NCBI GenBank assembly: GCA_964425575.1
Contig: CAYRMN010000015.1
Location: 1-29,728, forward strand
Length of the DNA: 29,728 nucleotides
Direction: 5' to 3'
DNA from: CAYRMN01 sp964425575
Lineage (GTDB): Bacteria > Patescibacteriota > Patescibacteriia > 2-12-FULL-60-25
This document shows, one piece after another, positions 7,724-14,083 of the stretch. The notes under the pieces are model-generated. The model did no database searches, was not told the DNA's origin, and worked only from the letters and a program-made list of their open reading frames with translations. Each line of letters starts with the position of its first letter. The first letter of the stretch is position 1. Position numbers and translations under genes: made by a program.

Positions 7724-8254
7724 TCATTTTGCCGTAATGATATCAGCATCTCCTGCATCAGCATGATACACGTTTATCACATATCCGTTACGACGGAACT
7801 GCTCTATATAAAACCGAGAAATTTCGTCGTGTGACGCCTGGAGCCCCTCCCAGCTGAGCGTCAGCGTATCGCTCCGATGAAAATTCGCCGGGATATCCGT
7901 CGTCGTTGCGCCCCCGTCAGTTGATGACGATATACCGATCATCGTATCAAAAGACCGTAACGAATGAAATAACACACCCATTGCCCGTTCCTTTTTTGCC
8001 CCAGTCAGTAATTCGATCGAATGAACACGTTCAGGCGCATAGAGGGTAATACTCGGAGGGAAATTGGCTGGTATGCGATCAAGACGCTCAGGTATGATTT
8101 CAAATACACCAACGAAACGCCAAAAAACGCCAAGCCCAATCACAAGAACGACCAACAAGAGACAGCATCCGCCGGAACACACTTGCCACCATGGACGTCC
8201 AGTACGAATAGACGTATCCACTCGTTGTGGAGAAGGCATGGTCAATGACGGCAT
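7724..8254 (-). CDS. Hypothetical membrane-anchored protein, possibly ending at a premature TGA
   Basis: A 176-residue protein: a cytoplasmic Pro/Thr-rich start, one membrane helix (CCLLLVVLVIGLGVFWRFV) and an exported part beginning EIIPERLDRIPANFPP. The text FHRSDTLTLSWEGLQASHDEISRFY followed by EQFRRNGYVINVYHA looks like an alpha/beta domain with sequence-paired strands. I do not recognise the family. After the TGA at 7726-7724 the same frame stays open for 27 codons (7723-7643), reading GDIQAEIRLQNNPRTAEIEG and on to ILRIEY before TAA at 7642-7640. This looks like protein, so the gene may be interrupted by a nonsense change, sequencing error or read-through. The ATG at 8254 lies 7 nt after TACTGT. 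Confidence 0.65.
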   Translation of the reverse strand: MPSLTMPSPQRVDTSIRTGRPWWQVCSGGCCLLLVVLVIGLGVFWRFVGVFEIIPERLDRIPANFPPSITLYAPERVHSIELLTGAKKERAMGVLFHSLRSFDTMIGISSSTDGGATTTDIPANFHRSDTLTLSWEGLQASHDEISRFYIEQFRRNGYVINVYHADAGDADIITAK

Positions 8255-8330
8255 AGATAACACAGTAGCGTAGATCGAACCTCAGCGCAAAAGACGAGTT
8301 GCTCCTTCCCTGAAGCCGGCGTACACTCAA

Positions 8331-8798
8331 ATGAACAAAAAATATATGCTCAAAATGCCCTCCCTGGAAGTGGGAGACTTGGCTCCCGACTTCCGACTCA
8401 AAGATCACACAGGGAATACCGTTCATTTGGGAGATTTCAAAGAAAAAACATATGTCATCCTTATCTTCTACCCCGGAGACATGACGCCTGGGTGCACCAT
8501 GCAGCTCTGTGCGATCCGCGATGATTGGTCAAAATTTAAGCGCCCGGATCGGGTTATCTTTGGGATCAATCACGGCGATACAGAAAGTCATCAGGCATTC
8601 ATAAAAAAATACACCCTTCCCTTTCCCCTACTTATCGATCAAGATAAAAAAGTCAGCGCGTTATATGGCGCGCTGCGCACCTTTTTCAAAGTTCGTATTA
8701 TTCGACGCACGGTCGTCATTATTGACCCTCACGGAAAAATTATCTACCTTAAACATGGAATGCCGAAAAATAGCGATATTCTAAAGCATCTCCCCTAG
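8331..8798 (+). CDS. Peroxiredoxin, BCP/PrxQ type
   Basis: A thiol peroxidase of 155 residues or less that reduces hydrogen and organic peroxides. The thioredoxin fold begins LEVGDLAPDFRLKDHTGN, and the active site PGDMTPGC has the peroxidatic cysteine C55 with T52. A second cysteine five residues later (C60, CTMQLC) is the resolving cysteine of the BCP/PrxQ group. Downstream text GINHGDTESHQAFIKKYTLPFPLLID is typical of the family. In-frame ATGs at 8331, 8346 and 8355 are all possible; a -10-like TACACT at 8322-8327 favours one of the later two. It is followed after 5 nt by the superoxide dismutase, so peroxide produced by SOD would be removed by a co-expressed enzyme. Confidence 0.9.
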   Translation: MNKKYMLKMPSLEVGDLAPDFRLKDHTGNTVHLGDFKEKTYVILIFYPGDMTPGCTMQLCAIRDDWSKFKRPDRVIFGINHGDTESHQAFIKKYTLPFPLLIDQDKKVSALYGALRTFFKVRIIRRTVVIIDPHGKIIYLKHGMPKNSDILKHLP

Positions 8799-8803
8799 CT
8801 CTT

Positions 8804-9403
8804 ATGAAAACAGAATCAAAACCGCTCCCTTTTTCAACACCACTGTCTGGCATAAGCGACAAAACGCTCGCCATTCATCACGATAAGTTGTACGCAGGCT
8901 ATGTTGCCAAGAAAAATGAAATCGCTGAAAAACTAACAGCGTTGTCTCATGGAGGAGATGTTTCCAGCGCAAACCAAAGCTATTCAGAGCTACGTGCCTT
9001 AAAAGATGGAGAAACCTTTGCCGTCAATGGCGTGTATTTGCACGAATGGTACTTTGACGTTCTTGGAGGAAATGGACAGGCAGAAGGTCCGCTTGTTGAT
9101 GCGATCGTGGCACACTATGGTTCGCTCGAAAATTTTCTCACCTATTTTAGTGCCTGTGGCATGGCCGCGCGCGGCTGGGTCGTGCTTGCCTGGGATACAC
9201 ATGATGGTGAGTTGCGAGTGTATACAAGCGATTCCCACAACCAAGGTGGAGTATGGGGCGCGCTCCCCATCCTTGTACTCGATGTGTACGAACACGCCTA
9301 TTTCATCGATTACGGGTCTGATCGTAAAGCCTACATCGCTGACTACTGGAAAAACCTCAACTGGGCCAAGGCAAACGAATTATTCACCGCCGCAAAACGA
9401 TAA
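8804..9403 (+). CDS. Superoxide dismutase, Fe/Mn family
   Basis: A 199-residue enzyme that dismutates superoxide to oxygen and peroxide. All four metal ligands are present: H25 (AIHHDKLYAGYV), H80 (NGVYLHEWYF), D160 and H164 (LDVYEHAYFIDYG). The C-terminus DRKAYIADYWKNLNWAKANE is characteristic. Two oddities: the second-shell HH that normally follows Lys in the first helix is LY here, and the Trp of DxWEHAY is Tyr. Metal choice (Fe or Mn) cannot be read safely. There is no signal peptide, so it acts in the cytoplasm. It forms a pair with the BCP-type peroxiredoxin. A palindromic element follows. Confidence 0.92.
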   Translation: MKTESKPLPFSTPLSGISDKTLAIHHDKLYAGYVAKKNEIAEKLTALSHGGDVSSANQSYSELRALKDGETFAVNGVYLHEWYFDVLGGNGQAEGPLVDAIVAHYGSLENFLTYFSACGMAARGWVVLAWDTHDGELRVYTSDSHNQGGVWGALPILVLDVYEHAYFIDYGSDRKAYIADYWKNLNWAKANELFTAAKR

Positions 9404-9415
9404 ACATGTTCGCTA

Positions 9416-9518
9416 GACCGTCGTCCCGAGCAAAACGAAGTGACGCCGAGGGATCTATAAGGAAAATTTTCTTTAGAGATCCTTCGACTTCGCATACGCT
9501 TCGCTCAGGACGACGGTC
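9416..9518. repeat. 103-bp imperfect palindrome, REP/MITE-like
   Basis: Outer arms GACCGTCGTCC (9416-9426) and GGACGACGGTC (9508-9518) are perfect. Inside, GGATCT (9451-9456) pairs with AGATCC, and the centre AAGGAAAATTTTCTTT is itself nearly palindromic. The right arm holds the text of GAGCGAAGCG...GAAGGATCT kind that I recall from a widespread family of intergenic palindromes. It lies between sod and the 2-Cys peroxiredoxin and could fold at the end of the sod mRNA. Confidence 0.7.
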
Positions 9519-9550
9519 CGATATCTAAAGCATACTTATTAAATTCTACT

Positions 9551-10075
9551 ATGATTCATATTGGACAACCCGCACCCGACTTCACTAACGTCACTGCCTA
9601 TCACAAAGGCGAATTTCATCCTGTGAGCCTCAGCACCTATCGCGGCAAGTGGCTGGTTCTCTTCTTCTATCCGCGCGATTTTACCTTCATCTGCCCCACA
9701 GAACTAAAAGGCTTTGCCCAGCACGAAGCTGAATTCAATCAATCAAGTGCGGAGATTCTTGCTGCCTCCACAGACTCAGAGTGGAGCCACAAAGCATGGT
9801 TTCAGCAGGACTTACCTGCCGTGCAATATCCAGTGTTGGCAGATACCACCCAAAAAATCTCGCGCGATTACGACGTGCTGAATGAGGCGGACGGATCTGC
9901 CGAACGCGGTCTATTCATCATTGATCCAACCGGCATCATCCGTTACGCCCTGATCAGTGCAGGCTCGGTCGGCCGCTCTGCCAAAGAAACCCTGCGCGTC
10001 CTCCAAGCCCTCCAAACCGGCGAACGCTGCCCCATGGAATGGGAACCGGGAAAGGAAACCTTGGGGAAAAGCTGA
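9551..10075 (+). CDS. ahpC: Typical 2-Cys peroxiredoxin (AhpC/Prx1 family)
   Basis: A 174-residue peroxidase that reduces peroxides at a cysteine recycled by a thioredoxin or AhpF-like partner. The peroxidatic site FYPRDFTFICPTEL has C48 with T45; the resolving cysteine is C160 in GERCPMEWEPGKETL, the classic C-terminal motif of typical 2-Cys enzymes. Tail length agrees with the short AhpC forms. No AhpF is seen; the glutaredoxin, thioredoxin-like and DsbB-like proteins nearby could serve the same thiol network, which is an inference. There is no Shine-Dalgarno before the ATG. It ends 8 nt before a strong bidirectional terminator. Confidence 0.93.
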   Translation: MIHIGQPAPDFTNVTAYHKGEFHPVSLSTYRGKWLVLFFYPRDFTFICPTELKGFAQHEAEFNQSSAEILAASTDSEWSHKAWFQQDLPAVQYPVLADTTQKISRDYDVLNEADGSAERGLFIIDPTGIIRYALISAGSVGRSAKETLRVLQALQTGERCPMEWEPGKETLGKS

Positions 10076-10083
10076 TTCTCCTC

Positions 10084-10116
10084 AAAAAAAGAGCATCTGA
10101 TAAGGTGCTCTTTTTT
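10084..10116. terminator. Bidirectional terminator between ahpC and glutaredoxin
   Basis: Stem GAGCATC (10091-10097) and GGTGCTC (10104-10110), with a run of A before it (10084-10090) and a run of T after it (10111-10116). It works for ahpC on the plus strand and for the glutaredoxin operon on the minus strand. Confidence 0.85.
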
Positions 10117-10136
10117 GTTCAGAATATGATATCAAG

Positions 10137-10388
10137 TTATGCCGCTACTTTTGCACTCGCGCTTGCCATTGCTTCTTCGAGGGCATTCTTATTCCAGCCG
10201 ACAATGATCATGCCATCGATATCAACGACAGGGACACCCATTTGCCCAGACTTTTTAACCATGTCATTCGCAGCTGCAGGATCTTCTGCTACATCGATCT
10301 CTGTAAACGCAATTCCTTTTTCCTGAAAAAAATCCTTCGTGAGCTTACAGTACGGACACGTTTTTGTTGTGTATATTTTGACAGTCAT
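10137..10388 (-). CDS. Glutaredoxin-like thiol oxidoreductase
   Basis: An 83-residue glutaredoxin-fold protein with the dithiol site C11-P-Y-C14 (TTKTCPYCKLTKDF), the cis-proline turn GVPVVDIDG at about 51-59 and IIVGWN after it. Length and layout match NrdH/Grx3-type proteins, which pass electrons to ribonucleotide reductase or peroxiredoxins. The glutathione-binding signature is not decisive, so a thioredoxin-reductase-linked redoxin is possible. It is the last gene of the nuclease-aminopeptidase-glutaredoxin run, 37 nt after the aminopeptidase, and ends at the shared terminator. Confidence 0.88.
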   Translation of the reverse strand: MTVKIYTTKTCPYCKLTKDFFQEKGIAFTEIDVAEDPAAANDMVKKSGQMGVPVVDIDGMIIVGWNKNALEEAMASASAKVAA

Positions 10389-10425
10389 ATAAAAGAAAGA
10401 AGTGATTGTTTAAAGTATAGCACAT

Positions 10426-11937
10426 CTACATTTCTTCCAAAAACTTTATCAACAGTCTCACCCCATATCCACTCGCCCCATAGGGCTGATCCGGGCGTGT
10501 TTCTTTTTCCGTGTACGATGGACCAGCAATATCGAGATGCGCCCACGGAATTTTATTTACAAATGTCCGTAAAAATAAACCGGCAGTTAACGCTCCTCCC
10601 CAGCGTTCGCTCGTGATGTTCTTGATATCCGCGATCTTTGAACGAATCATTGAGGCATATCCTTCAAAAAGCGGTAGGCGCCATAATAGTTCACCCGTTT
10701 CTTCAGAAACCTGTCGCAGCTTCTCGGCCAACCGATCATTATTCGACATGAGTCCAGCAATCTGCTCGCCAAGCGCGGAAACACATGCGCCAGTCAACGT
10801 CGCAAGATCAATAATCACATCGGGTTTTACGCGCTGTGCGTAGGTCAGCGCATCCGCCAAAGTAACTCGACCTTCTGCATCCGTATTTAAAATTTCTATA
10901 GTTGTGCCATCCATGGCTGTGACCACATCGCCTGGACGATAGGCGTTGCCGCTCGGCATGTTTTCTACCGCCAGGCAGACCCCATGAACCTCAACATTCG
11001 GTTTTATAGAAGATAGCGCTTTGAAAGCCCCTAGAACAGACGCGGCACCGGCCATATCAATCTTCATCGTCATCATCCCATCAGCCGGTTTTAGGGATAA
11101 TCCACCCGAATCAAAGGTAACTGCCTTGCCTACGAGCGCGACGCATTTCTTCGCCTTTCGTGGACGATAGCTCAAATGAATGCCGAACGGCGGATGGACG
11201 GAACCACGTGCAACGGCAAGTGCGGCACGCATTCCTAGTTTTTCCATATCTGTTTGAGACAAAATAGTACATGTGATAGAAGAGCCGCGCACCGCCAATT
11301 TCTTCGCCGCTGCTACCAAATGAGCCGGCGTCATATCTGCAGATGGAGTATTAACCAACTCGCGTGCAAAATTCGTGGCTTCGGCCAATGCATGTCCTGT
11401 TTTAATACCATCCTCAATCATTCCCACGATCTTTTTGTCGGTTTCAATAATCGAAAGCGTAGATACCTCGAGCGGCTGATGTTTTTTTACATGTTGAATA
11501 CCTCTACACGCATCAAAACGATACCCGCCCAACAATACACCTTCGGTAAATGCCTGAGCGCCGGCGCGATGGTTCCCCTTTTTCATATCATGTCCGAGGA
11601 ATGGCATTGCAATCGTCGCAGTATGATGTTCTCTGGCAATCTTGATAAGCAGACCACCTATTTTTCGTAACGCATCAACATCAAACGTATCCTTTGATCC
11701 CAATCCCACTAAGGCAATCTCTCTAGCTTTTACTTTACCAAATGATGGAAACAACAGATATTTTCCTAACTTGCCATCGAATGACCGAGAGGTCATAAGT
11801 TCACTCAACACCCCACCTAATACCTTATCCACCGAAGCTGTATGTCCAGTCAGCCGAACAGTCGACTGCGGCACGCCAATCACCAACAAGTCACAGGTCT
11901 GTGAGAGTAGTTCGGTTTGAGAAACACGGATGTTCAT
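10426..11937 (-). CDS. pepA: Leucyl aminopeptidase, M17 family (cytosol aminopeptidase)
   Basis: A 503-residue two-metal exopeptidase that removes N-terminal residues from peptides, normally as a hexamer in the cytoplasm. The signature N351-T-D-A-E-G-R357 (NTDAEGRVTLADALTYA) is complete. Metal and catalytic residues are visible: K271 and D276 in VGKAVTFDSGG, D294 in MKIDMAGA, D353 and E355 in the signature, and R357. The N-terminal macro-like domain is the normal length. I use the ATG at 11937, 17 nt after the nuclease stop; the longer form from 11988 adds an unusual YLFYF segment and overlaps the nuclease. It probably recycles amino acids from imported or internal peptides. Confidence 0.95.
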   Translation of the reverse strand: MNIRVSQTELLSQTCDLLVIGVPQSTVRLTGHTASVDKVLGGVLSELMTSRSFDGKLGKYLLFPSFGKVKAREIALVGLGSKDTFDVDALRKIGGLLIKIAREHHTATIAMPFLGHDMKKGNHRAGAQAFTEGVLLGGYRFDACRGIQHVKKHQPLEVSTLSIIETDKKIVGMIEDGIKTGHALAEATNFARELVNTPSADMTPAHLVAAAKKLAVRGSSITCTILSQTDMEKLGMRAALAVARGSVHPPFGIHLSYRPRKAKKCVALVGKAVTFDSGGLSLKPADGMMTMKIDMAGAASVLGAFKALSSIKPNVEVHGVCLAVENMPSGNAYRPGDVVTAMDGTTIEILNTDAEGRVTLADALTYAQRVKPDVIIDLATLTGACVSALGEQIAGLMSNNDRLAEKLRQVSEETGELLWRLPLFEGYASMIRSKIADIKNITSERWGGALTAGLFLRTFVNKIPWAHLDIAGPSYTEKETRPDQPYGASGYGVRLLIKFLEEM

Positions 11938-11954
11938 AAAATAAAAAAGATATA

Positions 11955-12587
11955 TCAGAATTTTCCGGAACAAGTTGCGCTTGACCAAAGGCCGGCACCA
12001 CTAGCCTTCGCCTCTTCTTGCAGTTGTTTTAATTCCCGTTTTCGTACAGGATCGAGCGGAAATGAAAGATATGCATATGCATAGCCTTCACGAATCATGA
12101 GTGCATTCACGTCCGTCCCATCTTCAAGCATAACGTTCCGAAGCAAACGATCATATTTATCTCGCTCATCCGCCCTTGGATCGGCAACAAGTCGGATGCG
12201 TTTTTCGCCGAGCAATTCATGAAGTCGAGCAGATGCCTGTTTTCCAAAACACTGCACCGCCTTGCGAGGATCAACGGTCTCGGGCGTATTTATGCCGAGC
12301 ATTCGTACCTTCCATTCTCCTTTCTCGGTATCAAGTCGCGCAACAAACGTATCACCGTCGACAACTTTTACCACCGTCGCATTCGTTGTAGCTCGAGCGC
12401 TCGTTGCAGTTATAGGGTTGTCAGACGAGTGACATATCCCACCGGGCATACAATATCCTCCCCCTTGAGGAGGAGCGATCGCCATACCAACTGCAGGCGA
12501 TTGATGTTGGGATTGTAAAATCAAAAAAAGACCGAGCGTAGCAGCTGAGATCAACACCCCTACAAACAAACGTAAACGTATCGCCAT
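11955..12587 (-). CDS. Membrane-anchored thermonuclease (SNase-like)
   Basis: A 210-residue protein with an N-terminal membrane anchor or signal (LFVGVLISAATLGLFLIL) followed by a staphylococcal-nuclease domain. Key residues match: VVDGDTF (D79, T80), R95 in VRMLGINTPE, E103, and R147 in DKYDRLLRNV. The usual Asp of GxDTPE is Asn here (N100), so calcium binding may be altered. The linker holds two cysteines (GGYCMPGGICHSS), which could form a disulfide outside the cell. It would degrade DNA or RNA at the cell surface, a plausible way for a cell with reduced metabolism to obtain nucleotides; that role is an inference. Confidence 0.88.
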   Translation of the reverse strand: MAIRLRLFVGVLISAATLGLFLILQSQHQSPAVGMAIAPPQGGGYCMPGGICHSSDNPITATSARATTNATVVKVVDGDTFVARLDTEKGEWKVRMLGINTPETVDPRKAVQCFGKQASARLHELLGEKRIRLVADPRADERDKYDRLLRNVMLEDGTDVNALMIREGYAYAYLSFPLDPVRKRELKQLQEEAKASGAGLWSSATCSGKF

Positions 12588-12609
12588 AATAGACTATTCT
12601 CATGGTAAC

Positions 12610-12978
12610 ATGCACATCGCTATGCGCAAGCCATCGTCTCAAATCGCTCGAACGACAAACGCTGAAGATGAAGCGCGGCTTTTTGCCGCTGAACTTGGTA
12701 CTGCGCCTGAACTGGACCTGCATGGCCTTGATACCGTCTCTGCAGAGCGCGAGGCAGACACATTTCTTCATCATCACTATATGCAGCGTACGCCAGTAAT
12801 CAAAATCATCCATGGCCGAGGAACCCTGATTTTAAGAGATATGCTCCAGCGCATGCTCCAAAAGCATCCACTGGTCTCCTCATTCCGCGGCTCACGCAAC
12901 CCGCATGAGTCTGATGCGGTCATATATGTCGCGCTTGTTCAGCGACCATTTATAACGGGACTGGCCAAACGACGTTGA
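12610..12978 (+). CDS. Smr-domain protein (MutS2 C-terminal-like nuclease domain)
   Basis: A stand-alone Smr domain of 122 residues. It shows LDLHGLDTVSAEREADTFL at about 35-53 and the second motif IKIIHGRGTLILRD at about 63-76; LDxH and HGxG are the catalytic and binding motifs of Smr endonucleases. It ends with VIYVAL as in the family. Small Smr proteins cut structured DNA or RNA, including stalled mRNA on collided ribosomes in better studied relatives. The start could be 12610 or the ATG at 12622. It is divergent from the nuclease gene and 22 nt upstream of the dsbB-like gene. Confidence 0.85.
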   Translation: MHIAMRKPSSQIARTTNAEDEARLFAAELGTAPELDLHGLDTVSAEREADTFLHHHYMQRTPVIKIIHGRGTLILRDMLQRMLQKHPLVSSFRGSRNPHESDAVIYVALVQRPFITGLAKRR

Positions 12979-13000
12979 TATACGTATGCTATAGCCATCT

Positions 13001-13429
13001 ATGACTTTTGCCTCCATCCTCAAAAAAAATATCCTCTATCTTGCCTTTTTTACCGCCCTTACAGGGATGTTGGGTAGTCTTTATTTTAGCGAAATTCAAC
13101 ATCTTGCTCCTTGCATCTTGTGCTGGTATCAACGCATTGCGCTGTACGCACTTGTCCTTATTCTGGGAATTGGAATTTGGGATAATGACCGCAACGTCTC
13201 TCGATACGCTCTACCGTTTAGTGTCATTGGAGGCCTCATCGGCATCTATCACAATTTATTGTATTACGGCGTCATCCCTGAACAACTCGCCCCCTGTCGT
13301 CTTGGAGTCTCGTGCACGCAGGCAACCATTTCCTGGTTCGGATTTATTACCATCCCGCTCCTCTCATTGACCGCCTTCATCGTCATCACCTCGTGTCTTA
13401 TTATTTCAAAACGTACTTCAAAAGACTGA
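13001..13429 (+). CDS. DsbB/BdbC-like disulfide bond formation protein
   Basis: A 142-residue membrane protein with four hydrophobic helices, which reoxidises a DsbA-like partner and passes electrons to quinone. The first cysteine pair is C38-I-L-C41 in APCILCWYQR, the second C99 and C105 in LAPCRLGVSC, and GLIGIYHNLLYYG matches the family. The second pair is spaced six residues, as in BdbC. No DsbA-like gene is next to it. TGCTATAGC occurs 5 nt before the ATG (12987-12995), another candidate leaderless start. The presence of this oxidase agrees with exported proteins containing paired cysteines in the window. Confidence 0.9.
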   Translation: MTFASILKKNILYLAFFTALTGMLGSLYFSEIQHLAPCILCWYQRIALYALVLILGIGIWDNDRNVSRYALPFSVIGGLIGIYHNLLYYGVIPEQLAPCRLGVSCTQATISWFGFITIPLLSLTAFIVITSCLIISKRTSKD

Positions 13430-13468
13430 GAGCTCCCTCAGCCTCTCTTACAAAAAGAAAAACTCACT

Positions 13469-13684
13469 TTATTCTGCGATCCCCTGCCGCGCATACACCA
13501 CCACGCGATATTTCGTTGGTCCAATACGATGACAATCTACAAGCGCCAGTTCACCGACTCGTTCATGAACGGCTTTTGTCATACGCTGCAATACCTCAAC
13601 TTCCGTTAACCCCTCATCAGTTTCTACAATCAGTGCATTATCGCACTTCCATAGCTCGCTGGGATTCATAGATGCTTTCTGCAT
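13469..13684 (-). CDS. Small hypothetical protein, last gene of the P-type ATPase operon
   Basis: A 71-residue protein beginning MQKASMNPSELWKCDNALIV. The rest (VLQRMTKAVHERVGELALVD, then KYRVVVYARQGIAE) suggests a small alpha/beta fold. I do not recognise it. Its start lies 2 nt after the stop of the thioredoxin-like gene, so co-translation is likely; an ATG at 13669 is an alternative. It holds two cysteines that are not in a CxxC pattern. Its place with the ATPase and the redoxin suggests a metal or redox accessory role, which is an inference. Confidence 0.7.
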   Translation of the reverse strand: MQKASMNPSELWKCDNALIVETDEGLTEVEVLQRMTKAVHERVGELALVDCHRIGPTKYRVVVYARQGIAE

Positions 13685-13686
13685 AC

Positions 13687-13950
13687 TTATTCTTCTCCTG
13701 CCGCCCACGATTTAAGGGTCTTGTAGGTTTTCTCACCACACAACCATTTGCCTGTTTCGGTATTGATAAAAAAGGGAACACCGTCACAATGACCGTGCGT
13801 ATCTACCTCATGTAGTTTTTTCATATTGGCCGGGTGATGCCACACCTCATGCTGATGCACGGTAAAGCCCTCCTGAGAAAGCTGATCAACCAAAGGAGCC
13901 ATTTTCTCACAAAATGGACAATCTTGTCCGTAAAATTCAAGAAGCGGCAT
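13687..13950 (-). CDS. Thioredoxin-like protein with CPFC active site
   Basis: An 87-residue thioredoxin-fold protein: MPLLEFYGQD then C11-P-F-C14, the helix EKMAPLVDQLSQEG and the cis-proline GVPFFINTETGKWLCGE. The ending TYKTLKSWAAGEE is short, so the fold is minimal, closer to glutaredoxin than to full thioredoxin. It has an unusual His-rich middle (VHQHEVWHHPANMKKLHEVDTHGHC is written here only as His at five or more positions between residues 32 and 54), which could bind metal. It overlaps the upstream 48-residue membrane protein by 14 nt and lies in the P-type ATPase operon. Confidence 0.85.
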   Translation of the reverse strand: MPLLEFYGQDCPFCEKMAPLVDQLSQEGFTVHQHEVWHHPANMKKLHEVDTHGHCDGVPFFINTETGKWLCGEKTYKTLKSWAAGEE

Positions 13951-14083
13951 ATACTTTCGAACACATTCGCTCTAATTTATTTAAACGATCGGCTACCCGC
14001 TGTCGGTCAACAAACCAGACCATCACGACAAGACAGAGAAGAAGGAGCAAGAGGAACTCAAGGCTCTTTGGTTGTGATTTCAT
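13937..14083 (-). CDS. 48-residue single-span membrane protein coupled to the P-type ATPase
   Basis: This small gene is too short for usual cut-offs. Its protein starts MKSQPKSLEF, runs through one hydrophobic helix (LLLLLLCLVVMVWFV) and ends in a basic amphipathic tail DRQRVADRLNKLERMCSKVY. Its ATG (14083-14081) overlaps the ATPase stop TGA (14082-14080) as ATGA, and its end overlaps the thioredoxin-like gene by 14 nt, which strongly supports translation. TGCTATACT occurs 6 nt upstream (14098-14090), so it may also have its own leaderless transcript. It may be a small subunit or regulator of the ATPase, comparable in form to known one-helix partners of P-type pumps; I do not recognise a family. 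Confidence 0.75.
   Translation of the reverse strand: MKSQPKSLEFLLLLLLCLVVMVWFVDRQRVADRLNKLERMCSKVYAAS

Noticed and set aside
7640..8254. UGA recoded as an amino acid (as in Gracilibacteria/SR1)
   Set aside because: The rlmD and ATPase genes end at TGA exactly where the next gene starts (ATGA), and both proteins are of normal length. UGA is therefore a stop here.
13430..13468. Terminator between the dsbB-like gene and the small hypothetical
   Set aside because: CTGAG/CTCAG is only a 5-bp stem with no T-run on either strand; too weak to call.
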